A stretch of DNA of 6,082 nucleotides from JAQBXX01 sp963925015 (GCA_963925015.1 CAWUTX010000094.1:1-6082), one strand, 5' to 3'. Positions 1 through 5,179 are shown, counted from the stretch's first letter. The notes: generated from the letters alone by a model not told the origin. Made by a program: numbers and translations.

Positions 1-316
1 GCACGCCGGGGCGCAGCGGAATCGCGCCCTGCGCCAGCATGTCGGTGTAGTGGCGCGTCTTGGCATCATGCAGACGCGCGATCAGGGTATCGAGATCAGC
101 GGGGCGTTTGAAGCTGGTGTGATAACGGTCGAGATAAAAACGCATGCGCTCCTTGCCGCCGGTCACCGCCAGCAATTCACCGTAGAGCGCGACATCCCAC
201 GCCCAGTCCAGACCCGCCTCGACAAAGGCGCGATTAAACGCTGGGCGATGACCGTCGCGCTCGGTATCCGCCAGAGTGCCGTCCACATCAAAAATCAGCG
301 CCGCCAGTTGACTCAT
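1..316 (-). CDS. cbbY: CbbY-like HAD-superfamily sugar-phosphate phosphatase (5' part, runs off the window)
   Basis: Only the first 105 codons are present; the 3' end lies beyond base 1. The product is a haloacid dehalogenase-type hydrolase. Motif I reads DVDGTLADTE, giving the nucleophile Asp10 and the general acid/base Asp12. The cap region carries WAWDVALYGELLAVTGGKER (residues 39-57 and following), closely matching CbbY. In Rhodobacter, CbbY dephosphorylates xylulose-1,5-bisphosphate, a Rubisco misfire product and inhibitor; that function is inferred here because no Calvin-cycle gene is visible. The last visible residues (LRPGV) match the point where the core domain resumes after the cap. 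The ATG at 314-316 is preceded by GGGGG at 5 nt. Another in-frame ATG at 326-328 would add four residues and has no better ribosome site. The gene is divergent from dksA. A generic phosphoglycolate phosphatase-like HAD-IA enzyme is the alternative. Confidence 0.85.
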   Translation of the reverse strand, partial: MSQLAALIFDVDGTLADTERDGHRPAFNRAFVEAGLDWAWDVALYGELLAVTGGKERMRFYLDRYHTSFKRPADLDTLIARLHDAKTRHYTDMLAQGAIPLRPGV

Positions 317-360
317 GTTTACCCCCATGGAAAGCGGTGCAGCTTAGTCGAACATCGGCC

Positions 361-393
361 CGCTGTCACCCGTGGCACCCCATGCCCACAGCG
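361..393. repeat. Imperfect inverted repeat between cbbY-like gene and dksA
   Basis: CGCTGT at 361-366 and ACAGCG at 388-393 are perfect 6-bp inverted arms. Inside them GTGGCA and TGCCCAC form a second, one-bulge hairpin that competes for part of the right arm. No T tract follows on either strand, so it does not look like a terminator. It lies about 25 bp upstream of the dksA -35 element and could be an operator or simply chance structure. Confidence 0.3.
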
Positions 394-416
394 ATTACGG
401 CAGGGACAAGAAGGCA

Positions 417-445
417 TTGTGACGCGGGTGGGTTTTTGCTATAAA
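417..445 (+). promoter_or_regulatory. sigma70 promoter of dksA
   Basis: TTGTGA (417-422) and TATAAA (440-445) are separated by exactly 17 nt, and TG stands one base before the -10 hexamer, which gives an extended -10. Transcription should start near 452, leaving a leader of about 28 nt that contains AGGAG (467-471) 8 nt before the dksA ATG. The agreement of promoter, leader and Shine-Dalgarno site is the main support for the long dksA start. Confidence 0.7.
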
Positions 446-479
446 GTAGCGTTAATTTGTGGCTTCAGGAGAGTAGTTA

Positions 480-1196
480 ATGCTCGCAACAAAGTCCAAA
501 GTGACTAAAACGAAACTAACCAAGGCGAAAATGGCCAAGAAGACGGCGCCTGCCAAATCCAAAGCCAAGGCCCCCGCGCCCAAGGTGAAGGTTAAGGCGA
601 AAGCGCCTAAGGCCGTTGCGCCCGCCAAATCCAAGGTCAAAGCCAAAGCCCCCGCGCCCAAGCCGGGCGCATCCAAAAAGGCGCTGCCCAAGCCCAAACC
701 GGCGCCCAAAGTAATCCCCAAGGCCGCGCCCAGGACAATACCGGCGAAGCCTGTTGCGACAAGGTCAGCCTCTGCATCTTCGCAAGTGACCGCGCTTGGC
801 TTCGCGCCCTATCAAGCAAAAAAAGGCGAAGCGTACATGAATGCACAGCAGACTGAACACTTCCGCCGCGTCTTGCATGCCTGGAAACGTCAGTTGATGG
901 AGGAAGTGGATCGCACCGTGCATCACATGCAGGATGAGGCCGCCAATTATCCCGACCCCAATGATCGTGCCAGCCAGGAAGAAGAGATCACCCTCGAACT
1001 GCGCGCCCGTGATCGGGAGCGCAAGCTGATCAAGAAGATCGATGAGGCGTTGACGAGCCTCGATCAGGGTGAGTACGGTTACTGCGACATCTGCGGCGTG
1101 GAGATCGGTATCCGTCGCCTGGAGGCCCGCCCCACCGCCACGCAGTGCATCGACTGCAAGATTCTGGAAGAGATCCGCGAAAAACAAATGGCCTGA
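480..1196 (+). CDS. dksA: RNA polymerase-binding transcription factor DksA with long basic N-terminal extension
   Basis: DksA enters the RNA polymerase secondary channel and, with ppGpp, resets promoter activity in the stringent response. From about residue 107 (GFAPYQ) to 238 the protein follows Escherichia coli DksA closely. The coiled-coil tip is present as DPNDRA with Asp159 and Asp162. The zinc finger has all four cysteines (Cys202, Cys205, Cys223, Cys226), and the C-terminus is REKQMA. The first 100 residues are unlike the E. coli protein, whose equivalent segment is only about 20 residues. They contain 28 Lys, 2 Arg, about 25 Ala, many Pro and no Asp or Glu, resembling histone H1 or AlgP-type tails. 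The ATG at 480 is supported by AGGAG 8 nt upstream and a good promoter. A shorter product starting at the in-frame ATG at 837 (Met120) is unlikely because it would lose conserved sequence. A small membrane-protein gene follows 26 nt downstream. Confidence 0.96.
   Translation: MLATKSKVTKTKLTKAKMAKKTAPAKSKAKAPAPKVKVKAKAPKAVAPAKSKVKAKAPAPKPGASKKALPKPKPAPKVIPKAAPRTIPAKPVATRSASASSQVTALGFAPYQAKKGEAYMNAQQTEHFRRVLHAWKRQLMEEVDRTVHHMQDEAANYPDPNDRASQEEEITLELRARDRERKLIKKIDEALTSLDQGEYGYCDICGVEIGIRRLEARPTATQCIDCKILEEIREKQMA
546..662 (+). repeat. In-frame direct repeat coding Lys/Ala/Pro units in the DksA tail
   Basis: Two near-identical copies lie in the tail-coding part of dksA: 546-584 (residues 23-35, APAKSKAKAPAPK) and 618-662 (residues 47-61, the same with two extra residues VK inserted). 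The DNA itself is nearly identical between copies, not just the protein, which suggests tail growth by recent internal duplication. Repeat-number variation between strains would be expected. Confidence 0.75.
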
Positions 1197-1222
1197 GGTG
1201 CCGTACGCATGAGCTGATCGTA

Positions 1223-1459
1223 ATGGGCACCGAACACCACAATGACATTTACCGCGCCCGGAAAAAAATACTACTCGATAATTTTCTCGGCGGTATTGCC
1301 TGGGGGCTAGGTACGGTGACTGGCGGGACGCTGGTGCTGACCGTGGTGATTATTGTGATCAGCTATCTGCTGGGCAAGATCGAACTGGTTCCCATCATCG
1401 GAGAATGGGTGCAGGCCATCACTCAGGAGGTGGCCAAGCACCAAACCACCCGACCCTGA
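1223..1459 (+). CDS. Small integral membrane protein, DUF5665-like
   Basis: This 78-residue protein has a short charged N-terminus (RARKK at 11-15) and then LLDNFLGGIAWGLGTVTGG, followed by a hydrophobic stretch to about residue 50 that should form one long or two short membrane segments. The C-terminal part (VPIIGEWVQAI) is probably a short amphipathic helix. The NFLGGIAxGLG pattern and the PIIGxW ending resemble the DUF5665 family, which has no known function; I assign it from memory at moderate confidence. ATG 1223 is the first sensible in-frame start. Its ribosome site is weak (GAG 9 nt upstream), so translation may depend on coupling to dksA, which ends 26 nt earlier. No promoter is visible between the two genes, so they are probably co-transcribed. 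Confidence 0.75.
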   Translation: MGTEHHNDIYRARKKILLDNFLGGIAWGLGTVTGGTLVLTVVIIVISYLLGKIELVPIIGEWVQAITQEVAKHQTTRP

Positions 1460-1472
1460 CCGGTGCTGCAAT

Positions 1473-1760
1473 TCACGGAATATCCGTGCACTCCTCGCGT
1501 ATCCTCAGGCGATTGGTGCGGGCAAAATTGAGGATGTATTCGAATGCTGCCGGATCCTTCTCGTGCAGCACCTTGTCCACCACCAGGCATTTTTCACCGT
1601 TGACGACGCGCGGCTGTGCGGTCTTCGAGTAGAGTATGCGGTGGTCAGGGCCGAAGCTCGCAAGCGCCGTGGAGATGCGTTCTATCCAGTCACTGGGACG
1701 GAACTTGCGCCCGTCCTCGCTCACGCTTTCGATTACCAGCCGGCACTCCTGCTTCACCAT
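1473..1760 (-). CDS. DUF3579 family protein of unknown function
   Basis: This 95-residue soluble protein carries the hallmarks of DUF3579, a small family of beta- and gammaproteobacteria. It has DGRKFRPSDWIERI (residues 16-29), then SFGPDHRILYS (35-45), QPRVVNGEKCLVVD (49-62) and a C-terminal helix with FEYILNFARTNRLRI (73-87). No catalytic motif is evident and the function of the family is unknown. I chose the ATG at 1758-1760 because AGGAAG sits 8 nt upstream. An in-frame ATG at 1776-1778 and a GTG at 1824-1826 would add 6 or 22 residues that do not look conserved. The gene is convergent with the dksA unit, and its stop lies only 13 nt from the stop of the DUF5665-like gene. It stands alone on its strand here, 218 bp downstream of ppiD, so co-transcription with ppiD is possible but not evident. 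Confidence 0.85.
   Translation of the reverse strand: MVKQECRLVIESVSEDGRKFRPSDWIERISTALASFGPDHRILYSKTAQPRVVNGEKCLVVDKVLHEKDPAAFEYILNFARTNRLRIREECTDIP
1474..1488. terminator. Short perfect hairpin between convergent genes, possible bidirectional terminator
   Basis: CACGGA (1474-1479) and TCCGTG (1483-1488) form a 6-bp perfect stem with a 3-nt loop. It lies 15 nt past the stop of the DUF5665-like gene and overlaps the stop codon of the convergent DUF3579 gene. Neither strand has a T tract after it, so intrinsic termination would be weak at best. Confidence 0.35.
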
Positions 1761-1978
1761 GTGACTGTCTTCCTGCATCTGCTGTTCCCGCGTTCCGCCG
1801 CTATTCCTCAATACGATTATCGGCACCGTGCCATCTTTACTCTATAGCCCTGAACAATTTTTAGACCCGCGCGATAACACCGAGTTCGCAGAGTCCGATA
1901 GCGCGGAGATTTTTACGCCATACCGGAGCAAAAAGCAACAACGTTCTTCGAATTACGCGGCGACAGGCAATGACGGGG

Positions 1979-3565
1979 TCAGAGTTTATCCGCATGCACA
2001 ACGATCTTCGCGGTCTGCTTGAGGCCCTTCAGGTAGCCCTGATAATCCGCTGCGGCATGGGTGCGCTGCAGTTCGCGCTGCAACTGAAGGCGTGTGGCGG
2101 CATCGAGCGCAGCGGGGTCGCCATCACGCACCGCATAGACCGCGACGACCGCATAATCACCTGATTCCAGCGCCGTGCCGCCCACTGTGGCAGCCGTCTT
2201 GGGCTCCGGCGCGGGCCGCGCCAGCCTGAAGGCCGCGCGCACCAGGGCGGCGTTGAGTTTGGCCTCATCACGCCGGATCAGCCCCGGCTTCAGCCACTCC
2301 ACAGCGTGCTCTTGCGCCACGGTCTCGGCACTCTCGCCCTTGGCCAGACGCGCCTGCAGCACCACGCCCGCCGCCTGTGTACGCGCGCGCGCGGCCTCCT
2401 GGCGTAATTGCTCAACGATGGCCGGACGCACTTCATCCAGCGTACGCACGGCGGCAGGCTTATGTTCCTTCATGCGCAACACCACGCTGCGATGCTCTGC
2501 GGTCTCAATCGGTTCGCTGTTGAAGCCGCGCACCACGACCTCATCACTGAAGGCCGCGCTGGCAATCTTGGGATGGGCGGCGATGCCCTCGCCCCCGCTA
2601 CGTCCGAACAACGGGCTGTTCTTCACACTGAGCCCCAGTTGCTCAGCGGCGACAGCAAGTGAGTCTGGGTGTTCGTAGGCGAGATTGGTCAGCATCTCAA
2701 GCTTTTCAAAATATTGCTGCTCCGCCTTGCGCTTGCGGACGTCAGTTTCGAGTTGCGGGCGCACCTCGTCGAAACTCCTGGTGCTCGCGGCCTGCTCTTC
2801 GTAGAACTTGCGCAGTTCCTGCTCGTCGGGCGTGATGCGCAGCGCGAGCTCGTCCGCCGCCAGCTCGATGTAGTCGATGCTCACCTGTGCCGGTGCCGTG
2901 AATTGCTCGCGCTGCTGCTGGTAATAGGCGCTGACTGCGGCGGCATCAGGCTCTGCGCCGGCGGCGAAACGCGCCAGCGGCAGCATCAGATAACCAATCT
3001 CGCGCTGTTGATCCCTGAGACGGATCACGCTGTCGAGTTCGCGCGGCGTGACCATGACGCTCGCCGTCACGCCGTTGTTCACCTGCTCGCTGAGCAGCGC
3101 ATGGTGCAGACGTTTTTCGAACGCCGCCGGGGTCAGGCCGATGGCGCGCAGGCGCTGTTCGTAAATCTGTTTGGAAAATGTCCCGTTATCCAGCAGTTCG
3201 GGCATGGCATGTATCTGCTGGGCAAGCTCGGCATTGCTGACATGCAGACCGGCGTCTGTGGCCGCCTGCTCGACGAGCATGTCCTCCACCAGCCGATCCA
3301 TCACCGCGCGCTTGATCCTGGCCTCATCCGGGCGCTGCTGGTCGAAGGCCTTGCCCAGCAAGGCCTTCAGGCGTTGCTGTTCCTGTTCATAGGCCTGCTG
3401 GAAGTCGCGCTGCCCGATGTCGGCGCCGTTGACTCTGGCGACACTCACATTGACATCAGTACCGGCGTACTCCTGAATACCCCACAGGGCAAACGGTACG
3501 ATAAGAATGAGGATAATGACACGCGCCGCCCAAGCCTGGGCGCGCTCACGGAGTATCTGAAGCAT
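1979..3565 (-). CDS. ppiD: PpiD/SurA_N-type membrane-anchored periplasmic chaperone lacking the parvulin domain
   Basis: PpiD is an inner-membrane-anchored chaperone near the Sec translocon that helps emerging periplasmic and outer-membrane proteins. The start (MLQILRERAQAWAARVIILI) is typical: a short basic cytoplasmic end, one membrane anchor at about residues 16-31 ending in FALWGI, then the periplasmic SurA_N-like region (VARVNGADIGQRDF at 42-55, to about 230). The C-terminal part is also typical (LAYEHPDSLAVAAEQLGL, 295-312; GGEGIAAHPKIASAAFSDEV, 324-343; GDYAVVAVYAVRDGD, 469-483). The central parvulin domain that normally lies between the FYEE segment and the SFDEVR segment is absent: FYEEQ (254-258) runs within two residues into STRSFDEVRPQLE (261-273). 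At 528 residues the protein is about 100 shorter than usual, the size of that domain. The frame is intact. The site before the ATG is poor in Shine-Dalgarno sequence. A strong terminator lies upstream, so its own promoter is expected but was not identified. Confidence 0.93.
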   Translation of the reverse strand: MLQILRERAQAWAARVIILILIVPFALWGIQEYAGTDVNVSVARVNGADIGQRDFQQAYEQEQQRLKALLGKAFDQQRPDEARIKRAVMDRLVEDMLVEQAATDAGLHVSNAELAQQIHAMPELLDNGTFSKQIYEQRLRAIGLTPAAFEKRLHHALLSEQVNNGVTASVMVTPRELDSVIRLRDQQREIGYLMLPLARFAAGAEPDAAAVSAYYQQQREQFTAPAQVSIDYIELAADELALRITPDEQELRKFYEEQAASTRSFDEVRPQLETDVRKRKAEQQYFEKLEMLTNLAYEHPDSLAVAAEQLGLSVKNSPLFGRSGGEGIAAHPKIASAAFSDEVVVRGFNSEPIETAEHRSVVLRMKEHKPAAVRTLDEVRPAIVEQLRQEAARARTQAAGVVLQARLAKGESAETVAQEHAVEWLKPGLIRRDEAKLNAALVRAAFRLARPAPEPKTAATVGGTALESGDYAVVAVYAVRDGDPAALDAATRLQLQRELQRTHAAADYQGYLKGLKQTAKIVVHADKL

Positions 3566-3614
3566 GGATGCAGTCTTGAGCGAGGCTTCGATAGATTAAG
3601 GTTTGCGGTACCTT

Positions 3615-3653
3615 GGAAAATTAAAGAGGGCGCACCCAACGGGAGCGCCCTCT
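3615..3653 (-). terminator. Rho-independent terminator of the hupB/tRNA unit
   Basis: The 9-bp perfect stem AGAGGGCGC (3625-3633) and GCGCCCTCT (3645-3653) encloses an 11-nt loop in which CCC and GGG can pair further. On the minus strand it is followed by TTTAATTTT. It lies just past the tRNA-Asp gene and before ppiD on the same strand, so it should end the transcript carrying hupB and the two tRNAs. Confidence 0.85.
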
Positions 3654-3666
3654 CGTCACTGAGTAG

Positions 3667-3743
3667 TGGCGGAGTGGACGGGACTCGAACCCGCGACCCC
3701 CTGCGTGACAGGCAGGTATTCTAACCAACTGAACTACCACTCC
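3667..3743 (-). tRNA. tRNA-Asp (anticodon GUC)
   Basis: This 77-nt cloverleaf is nearly identical to the E. coli tRNA-Asp. The acceptor stem GGAGTGG pairs with CCACTCC, the anticodon loop reads CTGTCAC with GTC at 3707-3709, and the T loop is GGGTTCGAGTCCC. The CCA end is encoded (3667-3669). It is the last gene of the minus-strand unit before the terminator at 3615-3653. Confidence 0.98.
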
Positions 3744-3777
3744 TGATGCGGGCGCCTTACAAAATACGGCATTTGTT

Positions 3778-3858
3778 CCAGCACAGCATTGCGGTGTTGC
3801 CTATACTGAGGCAACACCGCACCCTGCCTGAACTTGCAGAGGTGCCTTGCTGTGCTGG
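3778..3858 (-). other. Nested inverted repeats in the tRNA-Val/tRNA-Asp spacer
   Basis: Two perfect inverted repeats are nested here. The outer one is CCAGCACAGCA (3778-3788) with TGCTGTGCTGG (3848-3858), 11 bp. The inner one is TGCGGTGTTGCCT (3790-3802?, 3790-3802) with AGGCAACACCGCA (3809-3821), 13 bp with a 6-nt loop. In the minus-strand RNA the two 3' arms are separated by a single nucleotide, so the helices could stack. The first arm of the outer helix includes the encoded CCA of tRNA-Val. No T tract follows, so this is probably a processing or stability structure rather than a terminator, or a remnant of a small inserted repeat. Confidence 0.65.
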
Positions 3859-3931
3859 TGGGTGCTGAGGGGTTCGAACCCCCGACATTCGCCGTGTAAA
3901 GGCGACGCTCTACCAACTGAGCTAAGCACCC
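3856..3931 (-). tRNA. tRNA-Val (anticodon UAC)
   Basis: This 76-nt cloverleaf has acceptor stem GGGTGCT paired with AGCACCC, discriminator A and an encoded CCA (3856-3858). The anticodon stem TCGCC/GGCGA encloses loop TTTACAC, with TAC at 3896-3898, giving valine. The T arm is GGGGGTTCGAACCCC. It begins 11 nt after the hupB stop codon with no terminator between, so it is likely cut out of the hupB transcript. Confidence 0.98.
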
Positions 3932-3942
3932 AAGGAAGCCGC

Positions 3943-4215
3943 CTAGTTTACGGCATCCTTGAGGGCTTTGCCAGCCTTGAAGGCCGGTACCTTGGCGGCC
4001 TTGATCTTGATGGCAGCGCCGGTTTGCGGGTTACGTCCGGCGCGTGCCGCACGCTTGCGCACGAGGAAGGTGCCAAAGCCCACCAGGGCTACCTGGTCGC
4101 CCTTCTTGAGCGCCTTGGTGATGGCGGCAACAACGGAGTCCACGGCCTGACCTGCGGCGGATTTTGAGATGTCGGCGGACGCGGCAACTGCATCGATTAA
4201 TTCTGATTTATTCAC
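3943..4215 (-). CDS. hupB: DNA-binding protein HU-beta
   Basis: HU is a dimeric nucleoid protein that bends DNA and binds nicks, gaps and junctions. The 90 residues match the family's usual length. The N-terminal helices (MNKSELIDAVAASADISKSA) lead to the GFGTF signature at 46-50 and the DNA-gripping arm RAARAGRNPQTG (55-66), whose intercalating proline is Pro63. The C-terminus AKVPAFKAGKALKDAVN is nearly identical to E. coli HupB, including alanine and lysine positions that distinguish HupB-type chains. The start is GTG (4213-4215) with GGGAG 8 nt upstream. The stop is TAG at 3943-3945. In many gammaproteobacteria hupB lies between lon and ppiD; here ppiD is still downstream, but two tRNA genes intervene and a TVP38 gene stands where lon would be. 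No convincing promoter was found in the 177-bp upstream spacer. Confidence 0.97.
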   Translation of the reverse strand: MNKSELIDAVAASADISKSAAGQAVDSVVAAITKALKKGDQVALVGFGTFLVRKRAARAGRNPQTGAAIKIKAAKVPAFKAGKALKDAVN

Positions 4216-4263
4216 TGATGAATCTCCCTTCTGGTTGAGATGATTGGCCGGTATTACGCTGGG

Positions 4264-4317
4264 TACTCAGGAGACCCCAAGTTAAGGATACACTGCTGAC
4301 CAAGTGCCTCCTGAGTA
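4264..4317. repeat. 10-bp perfect inverted repeat upstream of hupB
   Basis: TACTCAGGAG (4264-4273) and CTCCTGAGTA (4308-4317) are perfect inverted arms separated by 34 nt, ending about 50 bp before the hupB GTG. Neither strand has a T tract after the far arm, so it is not a terminator. It could be a split operator or a leader hairpin for hupB. The outer arm abuts the T tract of the neighbouring TVP38 terminator. Confidence 0.5.
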
Positions 4318-4365
4318 AAAACCCTGTTTACTCTACCCTCACCCTGTCCCTCCCCCTAAACAGGG
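4317..4365 (-). terminator. Probable terminator of the TVP38 gene, with a G-quadruplex motif in its loop
   Basis: On the minus strand CCCTGTTTA (4357-4365) pairs with TAAACAGGG (4322-4330), 9 bp, followed directly by TTTTT (4317-4321). It starts 28 nt past the TVP38 stop. The 26-nt loop is long for an intrinsic terminator, but it holds four G runs (4352-4356, 4348-4350, 4342-4344, 4336-4338) with linkers of 1, 3 and 3 nt, fitting the usual G-quadruplex pattern; folding would shorten the loop. Confidence 0.6.
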
Positions 4366-4374
4366 GGCGGGGAC
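4346..4374 (-). other. GC-rich hairpin that competes with the TVP38 terminator
   Basis: GTCCC plus CCCCCT (4346-4357) pairs with AGGGGG plus GGGAC (4362-4374), 11 bp with one small internal bulge and a 4-nt loop. Its right half shares bases 4357-4365 with the terminator stem, so both cannot form at once. The C-rich/G-rich hairpin style also resembles dispersed intergenic repeats common in proteobacteria; only this one copy is in the window. Confidence 0.45.
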
Positions 4375-4392
4375 GCAGCGGGAAGTGCCGCC

Positions 4393-5130
4393 TTACTTAC
4401 TGACTGACTTATGAGTAACAACGGGTGTTGTACCAGCACGCCATTTCTGCACTAGCACCGGCACCAGAGCGAATATGCCAAGCAGAACAAAGGCGCTGAT
4501 GATCTCCCAGGATACCAGCTGCTGCACAGATTCGATGCGGCCCAGTGATTGCCCGAGGTGAGCAAATACAAAACTGCCCGGCGCGATGCCTAATGCCGTG
4601 CCGATGATATAGGTGCGCGTCTTTATGGGCGTGAACGCAGGTACCAGATTCACCAGCCAGAATGGAAACAGCGGCACCAGTCGCAAGAACAGCAAATAGT
4701 TAAACGCATTCTCATGGAAACCTGCGATCAGCTTTTTTGCCATGCCCCCTACGCGCCGCTGTGCCGCCTCGGCAAATAAATAGCGCGCAGCGAGAAACAC
4801 CAGTGTCGCTCCCAAGGTGGCCGCTACAACGATGGCAGCCGCACCCACCCAGCGACCAAATAAAAAGCCAGCCGTAAGCGAGAGAATAAGCGCGCCCGGC
4901 ACACTCAATGCCGTGGCGATGACATAAATCAACATGCCGCTCAACAACACGAGGGTATAATGCTGCTCCGTATACGCCAGCAGTTCATTGCGATGCAGCT
5001 TGAGTGCCGCCAGGCTCAGCCAGTCTCCGCCGCCCAGAGCAAAGAATGCCGCGAAACCGCCCGCGAATATCATTAGCAGCAGGATCTTGATCCCGCGTTT
5101 GCGTGTGTTGTTGGGCACGTTGTTGTTCAT
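4393..5130 (-). CDS. TVP38/TMEM64 family (VTT-domain, DedA-like) inner-membrane protein
   Basis: This 245-residue polytopic membrane protein belongs to the VTT/SNARE-associated group that includes YdjX/YdjZ and is related to DedA. Related proteins have been linked to lipid scrambling or transport; the substrate here is unknown. After a basic N-terminus (NNTRKRGIK) comes a first membrane segment (about residues 16-33), then segments near 60-85 and 95-118. The re-entrant motif SVPGALILSLTAGFLFG is at about 76-92. The second hallmark, LFLRLVPLFPFWLVNLVPAF with its conserved Arg, is at about 147-166, followed by GTALGIAPGSFVFAHLG (177-193) and a last membrane segment near 210-228. I chose ATG 5128-5130; a GTG at 5152-5154 would add eight residues, but neither has a good ribosome site and the likely -10 element at 5174-5179 fits the shorter form. 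It is divergent from the FAD oxidoreductase gene; these families are often neighbours or fused. Confidence 0.88.
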   Translation of the reverse strand: MNNNVPNNTRKRGIKILLLMIFAGGFAAFFALGGGDWLSLAALKLHRNELLAYTEQHYTLVLLSGMLIYVIATALSVPGALILSLTAGFLFGRWVGAAAIVVAATLGATLVFLAARYLFAEAAQRRVGGMAKKLIAGFHENAFNYLLFLRLVPLFPFWLVNLVPAFTPIKTRTYIIGTALGIAPGSFVFAHLGQSLGRIESVQQLVSWEIISAFVLLGIFALVPVLVQKWRAGTTPVVTHKSVSK

Positions 5131-5173
5131 ATTGATGAATTGTCGTCCATGCACAGAGCTGATTCGTCACGAA

Positions 5174-5179
5174 AGTATA
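5174..5179 (-). promoter_or_regulatory. Candidate -10 element of the TVP38 gene
   Basis: TATACT on the minus strand matches the -10 consensus at five of six positions and lies 44 nt before the chosen ATG. No good -35 hexamer is found at 16-18 nt; TTGGCG is present but only 12 nt away. It may need an activator, or may be chance in this AT-rich patch. Confidence 0.3.

Noticed and set aside
50..508. A 152-codon open frame on the plus strand
   Set aside because: It is antisense to the CbbY-like gene, then crosses the dksA promoter and start; no recognisable domain.
765..1187. A 140-codon open frame on the minus strand
   Set aside because: Antisense to the conserved DksA domain; no family resemblance.
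1761..1978. Spacer between ppiD and the DUF3579 gene, with CCGCGC/GCGCGG arms and scattered T runs
   Set aside because: The arms are far apart and no T tract follows a stable stem on the minus strand; I saw no gene, RNA or convincing promoter or terminator.
2669..3724. A 351-codon open frame on the plus strand
   Set aside because: It lies antisense to ppiD and then runs through the terminator and tRNA-Asp; ppiD is recognisable end to end, so this is a shadow frame of GC-rich DNA.
3667..3931. Integrative-element attachment site at the tRNA genes
   Set aside because: Both tRNAs are intact, no repeated tRNA 3' fragment beyond the local inverted repeat is present, and there is no integrase in the window.
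4216..4304. Possible leader peptide: TTG (4302-4304 on the minus strand) after AGGAGG, reading into the hupB start
   Set aside because: The spacing between AGGAGG and TTG is only 3 nt and the roughly 30-residue product shows no regulatory codon run, so there is no real support.
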